Of a stretch of 64,000 nt of DNA, positions 8,079 through 16,495 are shown piece by piece. The translations under genes and the position numbers were made by a program. Below the pieces are notes generated by a model. The model was given only the letters and a program-made list of their open reading frames with translations. It did no database searches and had not been told where the DNA came from. Source of the DNA: Pseudodesulfovibrio sp. 5S69 (GTDB taxonomy: Bacteria > Desulfobacterota > Desulfovibrionia > Desulfovibrionales > Desulfovibrionaceae); assembly GCF_037094465.1 (NCBI RefSeq), contig NZ_CP146609.1:2909501-2973500 (forward strand). The letters run 5' to 3'. Every line of letters begins with the position of its first letter. The first letter of the stretch is position 1.

Positions 8079-9056
8079 ATGTTTGCATTCACCGTAAAGC
8101 GAATCCTGCAAGCCGTGATCGTCATGCTGATCATCAGCTTCATCGGATTCGCCATCAAGCACAACTTCGGCGATCCGATCCGCGACCTTGTGGGGCAGCG
8201 GGTCACGGCGGCAGAGCGGGCGCAAATCCGCGAACGCCTCGGCCTCAACGATCCGTTTCCGGTGCAGTACGTGCGCTTTTTGCGCGACGCCCTGCACGGC
8301 GACCTGGGCCAGAGCTATTTCTTCAAGAAGCCGGCCACCGAGGTCATCGTCAAGAAGGCCCCGGCCACCCTGGAGCTGGTCTTCTGCGCCGCGCTGATCA
8401 TCGTGGTCCTGTCCATCCCGCTCGGTATCTACTCGGCCATCCGGCCCAAGAGCTTCTTTTCCCGGTTCGTCATGGGCGGGTCCATCGTCGGGGTGTCCAT
8501 GCCCGTTTTTCTCACGGCCATCCTGCTCATCTACATCTTTTCCGTGGAGCTGCACTGGCTGCCGTCCTACGGACGGGGGCAGACCGTGCTCCTGTTCGGC
8601 TGGTGGGACTCCGGCCTGCTCACGGCGGACGGGCTCAAGCACCTGATCATGCCGTCCATCGCCCTGTCCTCCATCATGCTCCCGCTGTTCATCCGGCTCA
8701 TCCGCTCCGAGATGATGGAGGTCCTGGAGAGCGAATACGTCAAGTTCGCCTGGGCCAAGGGCATCAAGCCCTGGCGCGTCTGGATCGTCCACGCCTTCAA
8801 GAACACCCTGCTCCCGGTCATCACCGTGGGCGGCGTGCAGCTCGGCATCATGGTGGCCTTCACCATCCTGACCGAGACCGTCTTCCAGTGGCAGGGCATG
8901 GGTTCCATGTTCATCGAGTCCGTGGAGCGGTCCGACACCTCGCTCATGGTCGCCTACCTGGTCTTCGTGGGCATCGTGTTCGTGCTCGTGAACACGCTGG
9001 TGGACATCATCTACGGCCTGGTCAACCCCACGGTCCGCGTGGCAGGGAGGCAGTAG
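8079..9056 (+). CDS. dppB: peptide ABC transporter permease, DppB/OppB type
   Basis: A 325-residue inner-membrane permease with about six helices. The N-terminus MFAFTVKRILQAVIVMLIIS is the classic first helix of DppB proteins, followed by a periplasmic loop with the LGLNDPFPVQYVRFL segment. The cytoplasmic EAA loop lies near residue 218 (EYVKFAWAKGIKPWRVW). Normal length for the family. It forms the transmembrane pore with the next gene product, whose ATG follows 1 base after this stop. The ribosome site is weak (GAG). Confidence 0.92.
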   Translation: MFAFTVKRILQAVIVMLIISFIGFAIKHNFGDPIRDLVGQRVTAAERAQIRERLGLNDPFPVQYVRFLRDALHGDLGQSYFFKKPATEVIVKKAPATLELVFCAALIIVVLSIPLGIYSAIRPKSFFSRFVMGGSIVGVSMPVFLTAILLIYIFSVELHWLPSYGRGQTVLLFGWWDSGLLTADGLKHLIMPSIALSSIMLPLFIRLIRSEMMEVLESEYVKFAWAKGIKPWRVWIVHAFKNTLLPVITVGGVQLGIMVAFTILTETVFQWQGMGSMFIESVERSDTSLMVAYLVFVGIVFVLVNTLVDIIYGLVNPTVRVAGRQ

Positions 9057-9057
9057 C

Positions 9058-9975
9058 ATGAGAACCCGCTGGCAACGTTTCAAAGAATCCTACATGCTCT
9101 ACAGCTTCCTGCGCGACCCCATGGCCGTGACCTGCTTCGCCATCCTGGCCGTGCTGGTCTTCACAGCCTTTGCCGCGCCGATCATCGCCCCGCACGACCC
9201 GTACAACACCAAAACCATCGACATCATGAACGCGCAGGTCCCGCCCGTGTGGGAACACGGCGGCAACGCGAGCTTCCTGCTCGGCACCGACGCCCAGGGG
9301 CGAGACATGCTCTCGACCATGCTCTACGGCATGCGCGTGTCCATCATCATCGGCATCGGCGCGGTCTGTCTCCAGGCCTTCATCGGTATCGTGGTCGGCC
9401 TGCTCTCCGGGTACATCAAGCGGCTGGACAACATCCTCATGCGCATCGCCGACGTCCAGCTATCGTTTTCGACCTACATGGTGGCCATCTTCATCGGCGC
9501 CATCGTCCAGGCCGCCTTCGGCGTGGCCGGATATGACGAGGTGGCCGTGCCGCTGATCATCGTCATCATCGGCCTGGCCGAATGGCCGCAATACGCCCGC
9601 ACCGTGCGCGCCTCGGTGATGGCCGAACGCAAGAAGGAATACGTGGAGGCGGCCCGGGTCATAGGCCTGTCCAAGACCCGGATCATGTGGCGGCACATCC
9701 TGCCCAACACCCTCTCCCCGGTCCTCGTCATTTCCACGGTCCAGGTGGCCAACGCGATCATGAGCGAGGCGGCCCTGTCCTTCCTGGGACTGGGCATGCC
9801 CGTGACCAAGCCCTCGCTGGGATCCCTGATCACCGCCGGTTTCGAGTACATCTTCTCCGGCTCCTGGTGGATCACCATCTTCCCCGGCATCCTGCTGGTC
9901 ACCCTGATCCTGGTCATCAATCTCCTGGGCGACTGGGTCCGGGACTTCCTCAACCCCAAACTCTACAAGGGGTAA
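9058..9975 (+). CDS. dppC: peptide ABC transporter permease, DppC/OppC type
   Basis: A 305-residue inner-membrane permease with about six helices. It carries the DppC hallmarks: an N-terminal helix followed by a periplasmic segment leading to LGTDAQGRDMLSTMLYG (about residues 75-91), and the EAA loop at about residues 192-211 (EYVEAARVIGLSKTRIMWRH). It starts 1 base after dppB and ends 3 bases before dppD, so the genes are translated from one message. Pairs with DppB to form the pore. Confidence 0.92.
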   Translation: MRTRWQRFKESYMLYSFLRDPMAVTCFAILAVLVFTAFAAPIIAPHDPYNTKTIDIMNAQVPPVWEHGGNASFLLGTDAQGRDMLSTMLYGMRVSIIIGIGAVCLQAFIGIVVGLLSGYIKRLDNILMRIADVQLSFSTYMVAIFIGAIVQAAFGVAGYDEVAVPLIIVIIGLAEWPQYARTVRASVMAERKKEYVEAARVIGLSKTRIMWRHILPNTLSPVLVISTVQVANAIMSEAALSFLGLGMPVTKPSLGSLITAGFEYIFSGSWWITIFPGILLVTLILVINLLGDWVRDFLNPKLYKG

Positions 9976-9978
9976 GGC

Positions 9979-10950
9979 GTGGAAAAACTCATAGACATCA
10001 AGAACCTGCGCGTGGACTTCGAGCTGCGCTCCGGCAGGGTCCGGGCCGTGCGCGACGTCAGCCTGGTCATAAACAAAGGCGAACGCCTCGGCATTGTCGG
10101 CGAGTCCGGCGCGGGCAAATCCGTGCTCGGCTTCTCGCTCATCAACCTCATCTCCAAACCCGGCAGGATCACCGGCGGCCAGATACTCTTCGACGGCCGG
10201 GACCTGACCAAGCTCAACGACGACCAGATGCGCCACATCCGAGGCAACGAGATCTCGATGATCTTCCAGGACCCCATGATGACGCTGAACCCGGTGCTGA
10301 CCATCGGCACCCAGATGAAGGAGACCATCCTGGCGCACATGAAGGTCTCGGACAGGGAAGCCGAGGCCATCTGCCTGGACAAGCTGCGCAAGGTCTACAT
10401 CCCTTCCCCGGAAAAACGGCTCAAGCAGTACCCGCACGAGTTCTCGGGCGGCATGCGCCAGCGCATCGTCATCGCCATCTCGCTGTTGACCAACCCCAAG
10501 CTGATCATCGCGGACGAGCCCACCACGGCGCTCGACGTGACCATCCAGGCCGAGATCATGGACCTCCTCCTGGAACTGTGCGAGAAGGAAAACATGGGGC
10601 TCATCCTGATCACCCACGACCTGGCCGTGGTCTCCGAGGTCACCCAGCGCATCGCCGTGCTCTACGCGGGCAAGGTGGTCGAGCTCGGTGCAGCCGACCA
10701 GCTCATCAGCAACCCGCAGCACCCCTACACCAAGGGGCTCATCCAGGCCCTCCCGCAGATGGCGGGCGGCGAGCGGAGGCTCAACCAGATTCCCGGCATG
10801 ATGCCCTCCCTGCTGAACATGCCCAAGGGCTGCCCCTTCGAGCCGCGCTGCACGGTCTGCATGGACCGCTGCAAGACGGAAATCCCCAAACTCCATGAAC
10901 TCGAGAACGGGACGCAGGTTGCCTGTTTCATGTCCGAAGGAGGCGAATAA
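9979..10950 (+). CDS. dppD: peptide ABC transporter ATPase, DppD/OppD type
   Basis: A 323-residue ATP-binding subunit. Walker A is GESGAGKS (residues 41-48), the signature is FSGGMRQR and Walker B precedes ADEPTTALDV. The C-terminal oligopeptide extension carries the Cys motif GCPFEPRCTVCMDRC, which binds a [4Fe-4S] cluster in a characterised DppD. Translation starts at GTG 9979, backed by AAGGGGTAAGG directly upstream. It pairs with the next ATPase on the cytoplasmic face of the permeases. Confidence 0.92.
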   Translation: MEKLIDIKNLRVDFELRSGRVRAVRDVSLVINKGERLGIVGESGAGKSVLGFSLINLISKPGRITGGQILFDGRDLTKLNDDQMRHIRGNEISMIFQDPMMTLNPVLTIGTQMKETILAHMKVSDREAEAICLDKLRKVYIPSPEKRLKQYPHEFSGGMRQRIVIAISLLTNPKLIIADEPTTALDVTIQAEIMDLLLELCEKENMGLILITHDLAVVSEVTQRIAVLYAGKVVELGAADQLISNPQHPYTKGLIQALPQMAGGERRLNQIPGMMPSLLNMPKGCPFEPRCTVCMDRCKTEIPKLHELENGTQVACFMSEGGE

Positions 10951-10952
10951 CC

Positions 10953-11960
10953 ATGAGTGCCATCCTCGAAGTCAAGGACATCGACAAACACTTCGACATC
11001 TCCGGCTCGGTCATCGACCAACTCCGGTTCACCGGCGGCAAGATCAGCCGCAAGAAGACCGTGGTCAAGGCGGTCAACAGCGTCTCGCTGGACGTCGAGG
11101 CGGGCGAGACCCTGAGCGTGGTCGGCGAGTCCGGCTGCGGCAAGTCCACCCTGGCCCGCACGGTCATGGGCTTGTACCGCCCCAACAAGGGCGAGATCCA
11201 CTACCGGGGCGCGCGCATCGACAACCTCAGTTCCGGCAAGATGCTCCCCTACCGGACCAAGATGCAGATGGTCTTCCAGGACCCGTACGCCTCCCTGAAC
11301 CCGCGCATGACCGTGCGCCAGATCCTGGAGGAGCCTGTCCGCTTCCACAACCCGGACATGAACCGCGACGAGGTCCGTGACCGCGTGGCCGAAGTCATGT
11401 GCCAGGTGGGCGTGGACCCGGTCTGGGCCACCAACTTCCCGCACGAATTCTCCGGCGGCCAGCGCCAGCGCATCTCCATCGCCCGCGCCCTGGTCCTCGA
11501 CCCGGAATTCATCGCGGCCGACGAGCCCATCGCCGCGCTGGACGTGTCCATCCAGGCCCAGATCCTCAACCTGCTCATGGATGCCCAGGAGCAGCGCGGA
11601 CTGACCTACCTGTTCATCAGCCACGACCTGAGCGTGGTCGAACACATCTCCAGCCGCGTGCTGGTCATGTACCTCGGCTGCGTCTGCGAGCTGGCCACGG
11701 CCAGGGAGCTGTTCACCAGCCCGAAGCATCCCTATACTCAGGCTCTGCTGTCCGCCATTCCCCGGCTCGGCGGCAAGGCCGGGGGACACGTCAAACTGTC
11801 CGGCGATGTGCCCACGCCCATCAACCTGCCCACCGGCTGCGTCTTCCATGGCCGGTGTCCGCACGCCAACGAGCGCTGCTCCCGGGAAATCCCCAAGCAG
11901 CGAACCCTCGACAACGGCACCGTGGTCGCCTGCCACGGCGTCGAGGAAGGCCGTATATAG
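10953..11960 (+). CDS. dppF: peptide ABC transporter ATPase, DppF/OppF type
   Basis: A 335-residue second ATPase of the transporter. Walker A GESGCGKS sits near residue 55, then the signature FSGGQRQR and Walker B with ADEPIAALDVS. The C-terminus has the oligopeptide-family Cys pattern (CVFHGRCPHANERC). The ATG follows dppD after 2 bases with AGGAGGCGAATAACC upstream. The last gene of the operon; a compound hairpin repeat begins at the very next base and probably terminates it. Confidence 0.92.
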   Translation: MSAILEVKDIDKHFDISGSVIDQLRFTGGKISRKKTVVKAVNSVSLDVEAGETLSVVGESGCGKSTLARTVMGLYRPNKGEIHYRGARIDNLSSGKMLPYRTKMQMVFQDPYASLNPRMTVRQILEEPVRFHNPDMNRDEVRDRVAEVMCQVGVDPVWATNFPHEFSGGQRQRISIARALVLDPEFIAADEPIAALDVSIQAQILNLLMDAQEQRGLTYLFISHDLSVVEHISSRVLVMYLGCVCELATARELFTSPKHPYTQALLSAIPRLGGKAGGHVKLSGDVPTPINLPTGCVFHGRCPHANERCSREIPKQRTLDNGTVVACHGVEEGRI

Positions 11961-12090
11961 GCCTCTGGCGGCCGGGGGAAGGGGAGAGGGAAACACTTTA
12001 AAAAGGGTTGTCCCTCTCCCCTTCCCCGGCCCCCGGCCCTCCATCCCTCTCTCTTCCCAAACTTTTTGTGGCCTCTTCGCGGGGTGGGCC
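11961..12090 (+). repeat. intergenic compound hairpin repeat, copy 2 (forward)
   Basis: Starts immediately after the dppF stop with GCCTCTGGCGGCC. A long purine/pyrimidine hairpin follows (GGGGAAGGGGAGAGGG pairing with CCCTCTCCCCTTCCCC), then AAACTTTTTGTG and CTTCGCGGGG. In this orientation it looks like a terminator for the transporter operon. Confidence 0.8.
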
Positions 12091-12115
12091 AGCGATTTGT
12101 CGTTGAATAAAAACA

Positions 12116-12144
12116 CGGCGCACTCTTTGGAAGTGCGCCGTTTT
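12116..12144. terminator. bidirectional terminator between dppF and response regulator
   Basis: An 8-bp stem (CGGCGCAC with GTGCGCCG) flanked by an A-run on the left and TTTT on the right. It can stop transcripts from both convergent genes. Confidence 0.75.
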
Positions 12145-12166
12145 GGTTTCGCTATGTTCCGGCGGG

Positions 12167-12562
12167 CTAGATGATGAAGTGCTCTTTGAGCTCGCTGACC
12201 ACCTTGTCCCGATCCAGGGGCTTGACGATGTAGATGGACGCCCTGGTGTTGAAGAACGCCTTGTCCACACTGGTGTCGTCGACCACACAGGTGATCATGG
12301 CCAGCTTGAAGCTGTCGGACTCGGACACGCCGTCCTTCTTCTCGCGCGCACGCATCAATTCCGCCGCCTGGTGCCCGTCCATGCCGGGCATCAGGACATC
12401 CATGAGGACAACGTCGTAGGGGCACCCCTCGTCCCGTGCCCTCGAAAACATCTCCACCGCGCACTCGCCGGTCGCAGCCGTGACGCACTCCCCGTAGGGG
12501 GCCAGGATGACCTGCAGAAAGAGATATATGCTCTCGTCGTCGTCGACGATCAGGAACCGCAC
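12167..12562 (-). CDS. single-domain response regulator (CheY-like)
   Basis: A 131-residue receiver domain without an output domain. It has the acidic pocket D7-D8-D9, the phospho-acceptor D55 in VVLMDVLMPGMDG, T91 and K114 (IVKPLD). The start is GTG 12562, with GGAAG seven bases upstream; the frame otherwise begins at the same residue. It lies 25 bases downstream of the rhodanese-tailed reductase and is probably on the same message. There is no histidine kinase nearby, so its partner is unknown. Confidence 0.88.
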   Translation of the reverse strand: MRFLIVDDDESIYLFLQVILAPYGECVTAATGECAVEMFSRARDEGCPYDVVLMDVLMPGMDGHQAAELMRAREKKDGVSESDSFKLAMITCVVDDTSVDKAFFNTRASIYIVKPLDRDKVVSELKEHFII

Positions 12563-12587
12563 GCCGCTTCCAGCGCTTGTGTCGTTC

Positions 12588-14297
12588 TTAGAGATCGATG
12601 CCGTACTTTTTGAGGGCCGCCATGCCGCCGTGAATATTGGTCACATCCTTGTAGCCCTTCGCATCGAGCATGATCTGCGCCTCGTAGGAGCGTGCCCCGG
12701 TGTTGCAGACCAGCACGATGGGCCGGTCCTCGGGGATTTCGTCCAGACGGTCGTAAATTTCGCCCTGCGGGACGTTGTGCCAGAATTCCGGGTTGCGTTC
12801 CACAAACGGGTCGGCGTCGCCCTTTTCCCGGCAGTCCAGGAAGAAACAGGCGTCCTTGTCGCGATTGTCCCACAATTCCTTGAATCCGGCCGGACCCACG
12901 CCGCGGTTGATGCCCGCGAGGGCATTGTCCGCCAGGTTGGCCAGGCTGTTCAGGATGTCCATGGCCGCGGCAAACGGCGGGGAATAGGCCAACTCCATAT
13001 TGGACACGTCGTCGATGGTCGGGGAAGACTTCAGGATGGCGGCCACCGCGTTGATGCGGCCCACCATGGCATCGCCCGAGGAGCCGAAGCCCTGCACGCC
13101 GAGTACGCGTCGGGTGGGCTTGTCCACAACCATCTCCAGCGTCATGAGCTGCTTGGTCGGGTAGAAATGCGCCCGGTCCAGTTGGATGAGCAACACGGAC
13201 ATGGCGTCGAAACCGGCCGCCTTGGCCGAATCCAGGCTCAACCCCGTGCCCGCCATGGAGGTCTCGAACAGCTTGACCACGAACGAGCCGACCACGCCGT
13301 CGAACTTGGCCGATCCGCCCGCCAGGTTGGAGCCGATGATGCGGCCCTGGCGGTTGGCCATGGAACCCAGCGGCAGGAAGGCGTCCTTGCCGGTGACCAG
13401 GTTCGGAACGATGCAGCAGTCGCCGCCCGCATAGATGTCCGGGTCGTTGGTGCGCATGAACTCGTCCACATATACACCGCCGCGCTCGTGCACGGCCAGT
13501 CCGGCTTCCTTGGCGATGTCCGAGTTGGGGACAACGCCCGCCGAGATGATCACGGCGTCCGCATCGAGCACTCGCTCGCTGGTGATCACGCGCTTGACCA
13601 CGCCGTCCTCGCCCTCGATGGCCTTGACGGTCTCGCCGAAATAAAAGGATACCCCGTTTTCCTCCATGTGCTTGCGGCCCATGGTGGCCAGAGTCGGGCT
13701 GACCAGGCGGGGCATGATCTGATCCATGATCTCCACCACCGAGGTCTCCACGCCCCACATGTCGGCGAACGCCTCGGCCATTTCCAGGCCGATGAAGCCC
13801 GCGCCGATGATCACGGCGTTGCCTACCTCGCCCTTGGAGATGGCCTCGCGGATGCGCGTGGCGTCGCCGGGGTTGGCCACGTAGTTGACGCCCTTGAGAT
13901 CCTCGCCGGGCAGCCCCAGCCTGCGCGGGGAGGCGCCGGTAGCGATGACCAGCTTGTCATAGGAAATGGTTTCTTTCTCGCCGGTCTGGACGTTCTCGAC
14001 CTCCACGCACTTGTTCTCGCGGTCGATGCGCGTGGCCTTGGTCAGGATGCGGACATCAACCCCCTTGACTTCCTTGAAGAATTTGGGGTCGCGGACCATA
14101 TGAAAGCTGGTGGTGCACAACTCGGAGGCGTCCGACACGTCGCCGGACACGTAATAGGGAATGCCGCAACCGCCATAGGAGATCATGGCGGTCTGGTCGA
14201 TCATGGTAACCGTGGATTCGGGTTCCAGCCGCTTGAAACGGCAGGCAGCCTTGGGCCCGAGGGCCACGCCGCCGATGACAACAATGTGCTGAGACAT
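12588..14297 (-). CDS. FAD/NAD(P)-dependent disulfide reductase with C-terminal rhodanese domain (CoA-disulfide reductase/NADH oxidase family)
   Basis: A 569-residue fusion. The N-terminal 440 residues are a pyridine-nucleotide disulfide oxidoreductase, with an FAD site (VVIGGVALGPKA), the redox Cys C44 in SYGGCGIPYY as in single-Cys CoA-disulfide reductases, an NAD site (IIGAGFIGLEMAE) and the YAGGDC FAD motif. A rhodanese domain follows, with active Cys in LVCNTGARS. Such fusions reduce CoA-persulfides, polysulfide or elemental sulfur with NADH, which suits a sulfur-cycling anaerobe. I start at ATG 14297 because AAGG lies nine bases upstream; the ATG at 14306 has no space for a ribosome site. 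Operon with the upstream aminotransferase (51-base gap). Confidence 0.88.
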   Translation of the reverse strand: MSQHIVVIGGVALGPKAACRFKRLEPESTVTMIDQTAMISYGGCGIPYYVSGDVSDASELCTTSFHMVRDPKFFKEVKGVDVRILTKATRIDRENKCVEVENVQTGEKETISYDKLVIATGASPRRLGLPGEDLKGVNYVANPGDATRIREAISKGEVGNAVIIGAGFIGLEMAEAFADMWGVETSVVEIMDQIMPRLVSPTLATMGRKHMEENGVSFYFGETVKAIEGEDGVVKRVITSERVLDADAVIISAGVVPNSDIAKEAGLAVHERGGVYVDEFMRTNDPDIYAGGDCCIVPNLVTGKDAFLPLGSMANRQGRIIGSNLAGGSAKFDGVVGSFVVKLFETSMAGTGLSLDSAKAAGFDAMSVLLIQLDRAHFYPTKQLMTLEMVVDKPTRRVLGVQGFGSSGDAMVGRINAVAAILKSSPTIDDVSNMELAYSPPFAAAMDILNSLANLADNALAGINRGVGPAGFKELWDNRDKDACFFLDCREKGDADPFVERNPEFWHNVPQGEIYDRLDEIPEDRPIVLVCNTGARSYEAQIMLDAKGYKDVTNIHGGMAALKKYGIDL

Positions 14298-14348
14298 AAA
14301 ACTCATCCTTGGTATCTTGAGCCGCGGGCGTCCCTCGCGCCCGCCGCG

Positions 14349-15527
14349 TTACTTCAGGAACGAAGCGATGGACTTGCCGAGCCGCTTGATGCCCTCTTCG
14401 ATCCGAGCCTCGTCCGAATTGGAAAAGTTCAGGCGCAGGGTGTTCTCGCCCGAGCCGTCCACATAAAACGGCCTGCCGGGCACGAAGGCCACCTTGTCCC
14501 GAATGGCCATGTCCAGAAGCTCCATGCTCGAACAACCCTCGGGCATGGTCGCCCACAGAAACATGCCGCCCTCCGGCCTGGTGATGACCACGCCCTCCGG
14601 GAAATACCGGCCGATCATCTCGACCATGCATTCCCGCTGGCGGCCGTAGCGGTCCTTGATCAGGGCCACGTGGGACTCGATGTCGTTGGTCTCCAGGTAT
14701 CGGCGCATGATCGCCTGGGCCACGGTGGAGGTATGCAGGTCGGCCGCCTGCTTGGCGATGACCAGCTTGTCGTAGATATCCTTCTCCGGAGCGACTACCC
14801 AACCGATGCGGAAACCCGGCGCGGCGATCTTGGAGAACGAGCCGCATAGCAGCCCCTTCTTTTCGCAGAAGGAGAAAACGCTCGGCAGGTCCTCGCCCAA
14901 AAAGCGCAGTTCGCCGTAGGGGTCGTCCTCCACGAAAAGCACGCCGTACCGGTCGGCCAGGGCCGCCACGCCCTTGCGCTTCTCCAGGGAGTAGCTCACG
15001 CCCGACGGGTTCTGGAAGTTGGGCACCGCGTAGAAGCACTTGGCCCCGTCCTGGAAGGCCGCCTCCAGTTCAACGAGGTTCGGCCCGTCGTCCTCCAGGG
15101 AGATGGGGACGAATTCGGGCTCGAACAGCGAGAACGCCTGGATGGCCCCGAGGTAGCCGGGCCGCTCGATGACCACCTTGCTGCCCCGGTCCATGAAGAC
15201 TTTGCCGCAGATATCGAGAATCTGCTGGGAACCGGTGGTCACCAGGACGGTGTCCGGGTCCACGGTCAGGCCGCGCTTCTCGTACCGCTCGGCGATGATG
15301 GCACGGAGCCCCGCATCGCCCTCGGTGGTCGAATACTGCAGGGCGTTCGCCCCGATGTCCGTAAAGACCTCGTGGGCGGCCGCATCCATGGCGGCGACGG
15401 GGAAGAGTTCGGGGTTGGGCAGGCCGCCCGCAAAGGAAATGATTTCCGGGTCGGCCGTGACTTTCAGAATTTCCCGGATGAACGAGCGGTGAACGGTACT
15501 CATCCTCCGGGCGAAATGTTGGGACAT
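14349..15527 (-). CDS. PLP-dependent aminotransferase, LysN/2-aminoadipate type (fold I)
   Basis: A 392-residue class I/II aminotransferase of the MocR/LysN-like subgroup. N173 in NFQNPSG, the DDPYG motif near 201-205, catalytic K233 in GSFSKIAAPGFR and R240 are visible. The start at ATG 15527 has GGAG at a suitable distance (AAGGAGAAAATC); the open frame upstream to 15764 is leader. The family acts on 2-aminoadipate, branched-chain or aromatic amino acids. The leader carries a promoter and a terminator (see 15644-15669), which suggests that expression is attenuated. Confidence 0.88.
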   Translation of the reverse strand: MSQHFARRMSTVHRSFIREILKVTADPEIISFAGGLPNPELFPVAAMDAAAHEVFTDIGANALQYSTTEGDAGLRAIIAERYEKRGLTVDPDTVLVTTGSQQILDICGKVFMDRGSKVVIERPGYLGAIQAFSLFEPEFVPISLEDDGPNLVELEAAFQDGAKCFYAVPNFQNPSGVSYSLEKRKGVAALADRYGVLFVEDDPYGELRFLGEDLPSVFSFCEKKGLLCGSFSKIAAPGFRIGWVVAPEKDIYDKLVIAKQAADLHTSTVAQAIMRRYLETNDIESHVALIKDRYGRQRECMVEMIGRYFPEGVVITRPEGGMFLWATMPEGCSSMELLDMAIRDKVAFVPGRPFYVDGSGENTLRLNFSNSDEARIEEGIKRLGKSIASFLK

Positions 15528-15636
15528 GATTTTCTCCTTCAAGCCATTTGGGATACTCTGAAAGCGGCCCCCTTGCAAGGGGATGCGCCTGTCACAGACG
15601 GGAAAATCCACGCAACGGCGAAGGGTTCCGGCGCAC

Positions 15637-15669
15637 AAAAAAAGAGGACCGGGGATCAATCCGGTCCTC
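15637..15669 (-). terminator. terminator inside the aminotransferase leader (candidate attenuator)
   Basis: On the minus strand a perfect 9-bp stem (GAGGACCGG with CCGGTCCTC, loop of 8) is followed by seven T (15643-15637). It lies between a good minus-strand promoter and the aminotransferase start, with no gene for it to terminate other than the leader. Short leader frames end near it, but I cannot say which is used. Confidence 0.7.
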
Positions 15670-15768
15670 AGGGGCAAGAAGAGGAGAATATGCATGTACC
15701 ATGCGGTCCGGCCGTCACGTGCCCGGACAGGAAACGCTCCGCCCGGCAGCAACGGCAATTGCAAATTA

Positions 15769-15796
15769 AAAATAACTATTATCGGAAAAGAGTCAA
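15769..15796 (-). promoter_or_regulatory. promoter of the aminotransferase operon
   Basis: TTGACT (15796-15791), a 16-base spacer and TATTTT (15774-15769) on the minus strand, in an AT-rich patch about 240 bases upstream of the aminotransferase start. Confidence 0.6.
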
Positions 15797-15835
15797 GCCC
15801 AATATATAGAAAGCCCCGGCGAAGAGGCGGACGGC

Positions 15836-16134
15836 ATGGACGCGAAACGGCGGCAATGCAGCGCGGGCCACGTTCAGGCCCTGCGCCGGCCCGACATCGA
15901 CGAGGCGGACCTGTTCGCGTCCACTGAACTCGGGGCGGCGGACCATCTGGCGGGCCCGGGGTTGCGAGCGGAGGACTTCACCGTCTATTCCCCTTCGACG
16001 ATGAGTCTCGGTACTTCGCCTTCAGCCGCGATACCGACGACCGCCTGATCCACCGGTTCAACAGAACGCAACAAAAGATCAGGGCCACCGGACCGCAAGG
16101 CCTGAGCCGTTTCGACAGTATGTTCGCCGACTAG
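15836..16134 (+). pseudogene. remnant of a family 3 periplasmic solute-binding protein
   Basis: The first frame from 15836 reads ...ASTELGAADHLAGPGLRAEDFTVYSP; a different frame then continues with ESRYFAFSRDTDDRLIHRF to a stop at 16132-16134 (SMFAD*). Together these resemble the last third of family 3 amino-acid-binding proteins (the ...YFAFSKDTPDELV... C-terminal region), broken by a frameshift near 15990. No N-terminal domain or signal peptide is present, so most of the gene is gone. Confidence 0.65.
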
Positions 16135-16207
16135 GCGTGAAGGACGATTCCGCGGGAAGAGACGAGGAAAGAGTCAGCTAGGCCTGACGGATACGAAACA
16201 ATGGAGA

Positions 16208-16229
16208 AAGGGGCCACGGGGCCCCTTTT
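16208..16229. terminator. terminator downstream of the 56-aa ORF
   Basis: GGGGCC pairs with GGCCCC around ACGG, flanked by AAA and TTTT. It sits just past the stop of the minus-strand 56-aa frame. Confidence 0.65.
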
Positions 16230-16232
16230 GCA

Positions 16233-16403
16233 TTATTCCTTATCCGGAGACCAATTCGGGTCGCGATATTTGTCGGGATTGTAGAGACGCCAGTCGGAAC
16301 CGTCATCATACTTTTCGTCCGCACCGGGATACGGAGTGTAGATGTTGTCGTTCTTGCTGGCTTCTTCGTGGTTTTCCACGTTCTCAAAGTATGCATGTTC
16401 CAT
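16233..16403 (-). CDS. 56-aa acidic small protein, function unknown
   Basis: A short frame, MEHAYFENVENHEEASKNDN... ending in NWSPDKE, with a good ribosome site (AGAGG six bases before the ATG at 16403) and a hairpin terminator directly after the stop. The protein is soluble, acidic and rich in Asn, Asp, Tyr and Trp (YNPDKYRDPNW), with no membrane segment. It lies between the solute-binding remnant and the fumarase genes. I know of no named family. Own signals at both ends argue that it is a real gene. Confidence 0.6.
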   Translation of the reverse strand: MEHAYFENVENHEEASKNDNIYTPYPGADEKYDDGSDWRLYNPDKYRDPNWSPDKE

Positions 16404-16495
16404 GATAAACCTCTGGTATCCTGGACTAAAACCTCCCCGATGCGGTGTGCTTATCGGGGCGGGGCGCCCTGCGTCCCGCCCCCTTCGTGAATCAA

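Noticed and set aside
6105..9083. 992-codon minus-strand open frame across the peptide transporter genes
   Set aside because: It spans two well-supported plus-strand genes and the hairpin between them, with no ribosome site or domain.
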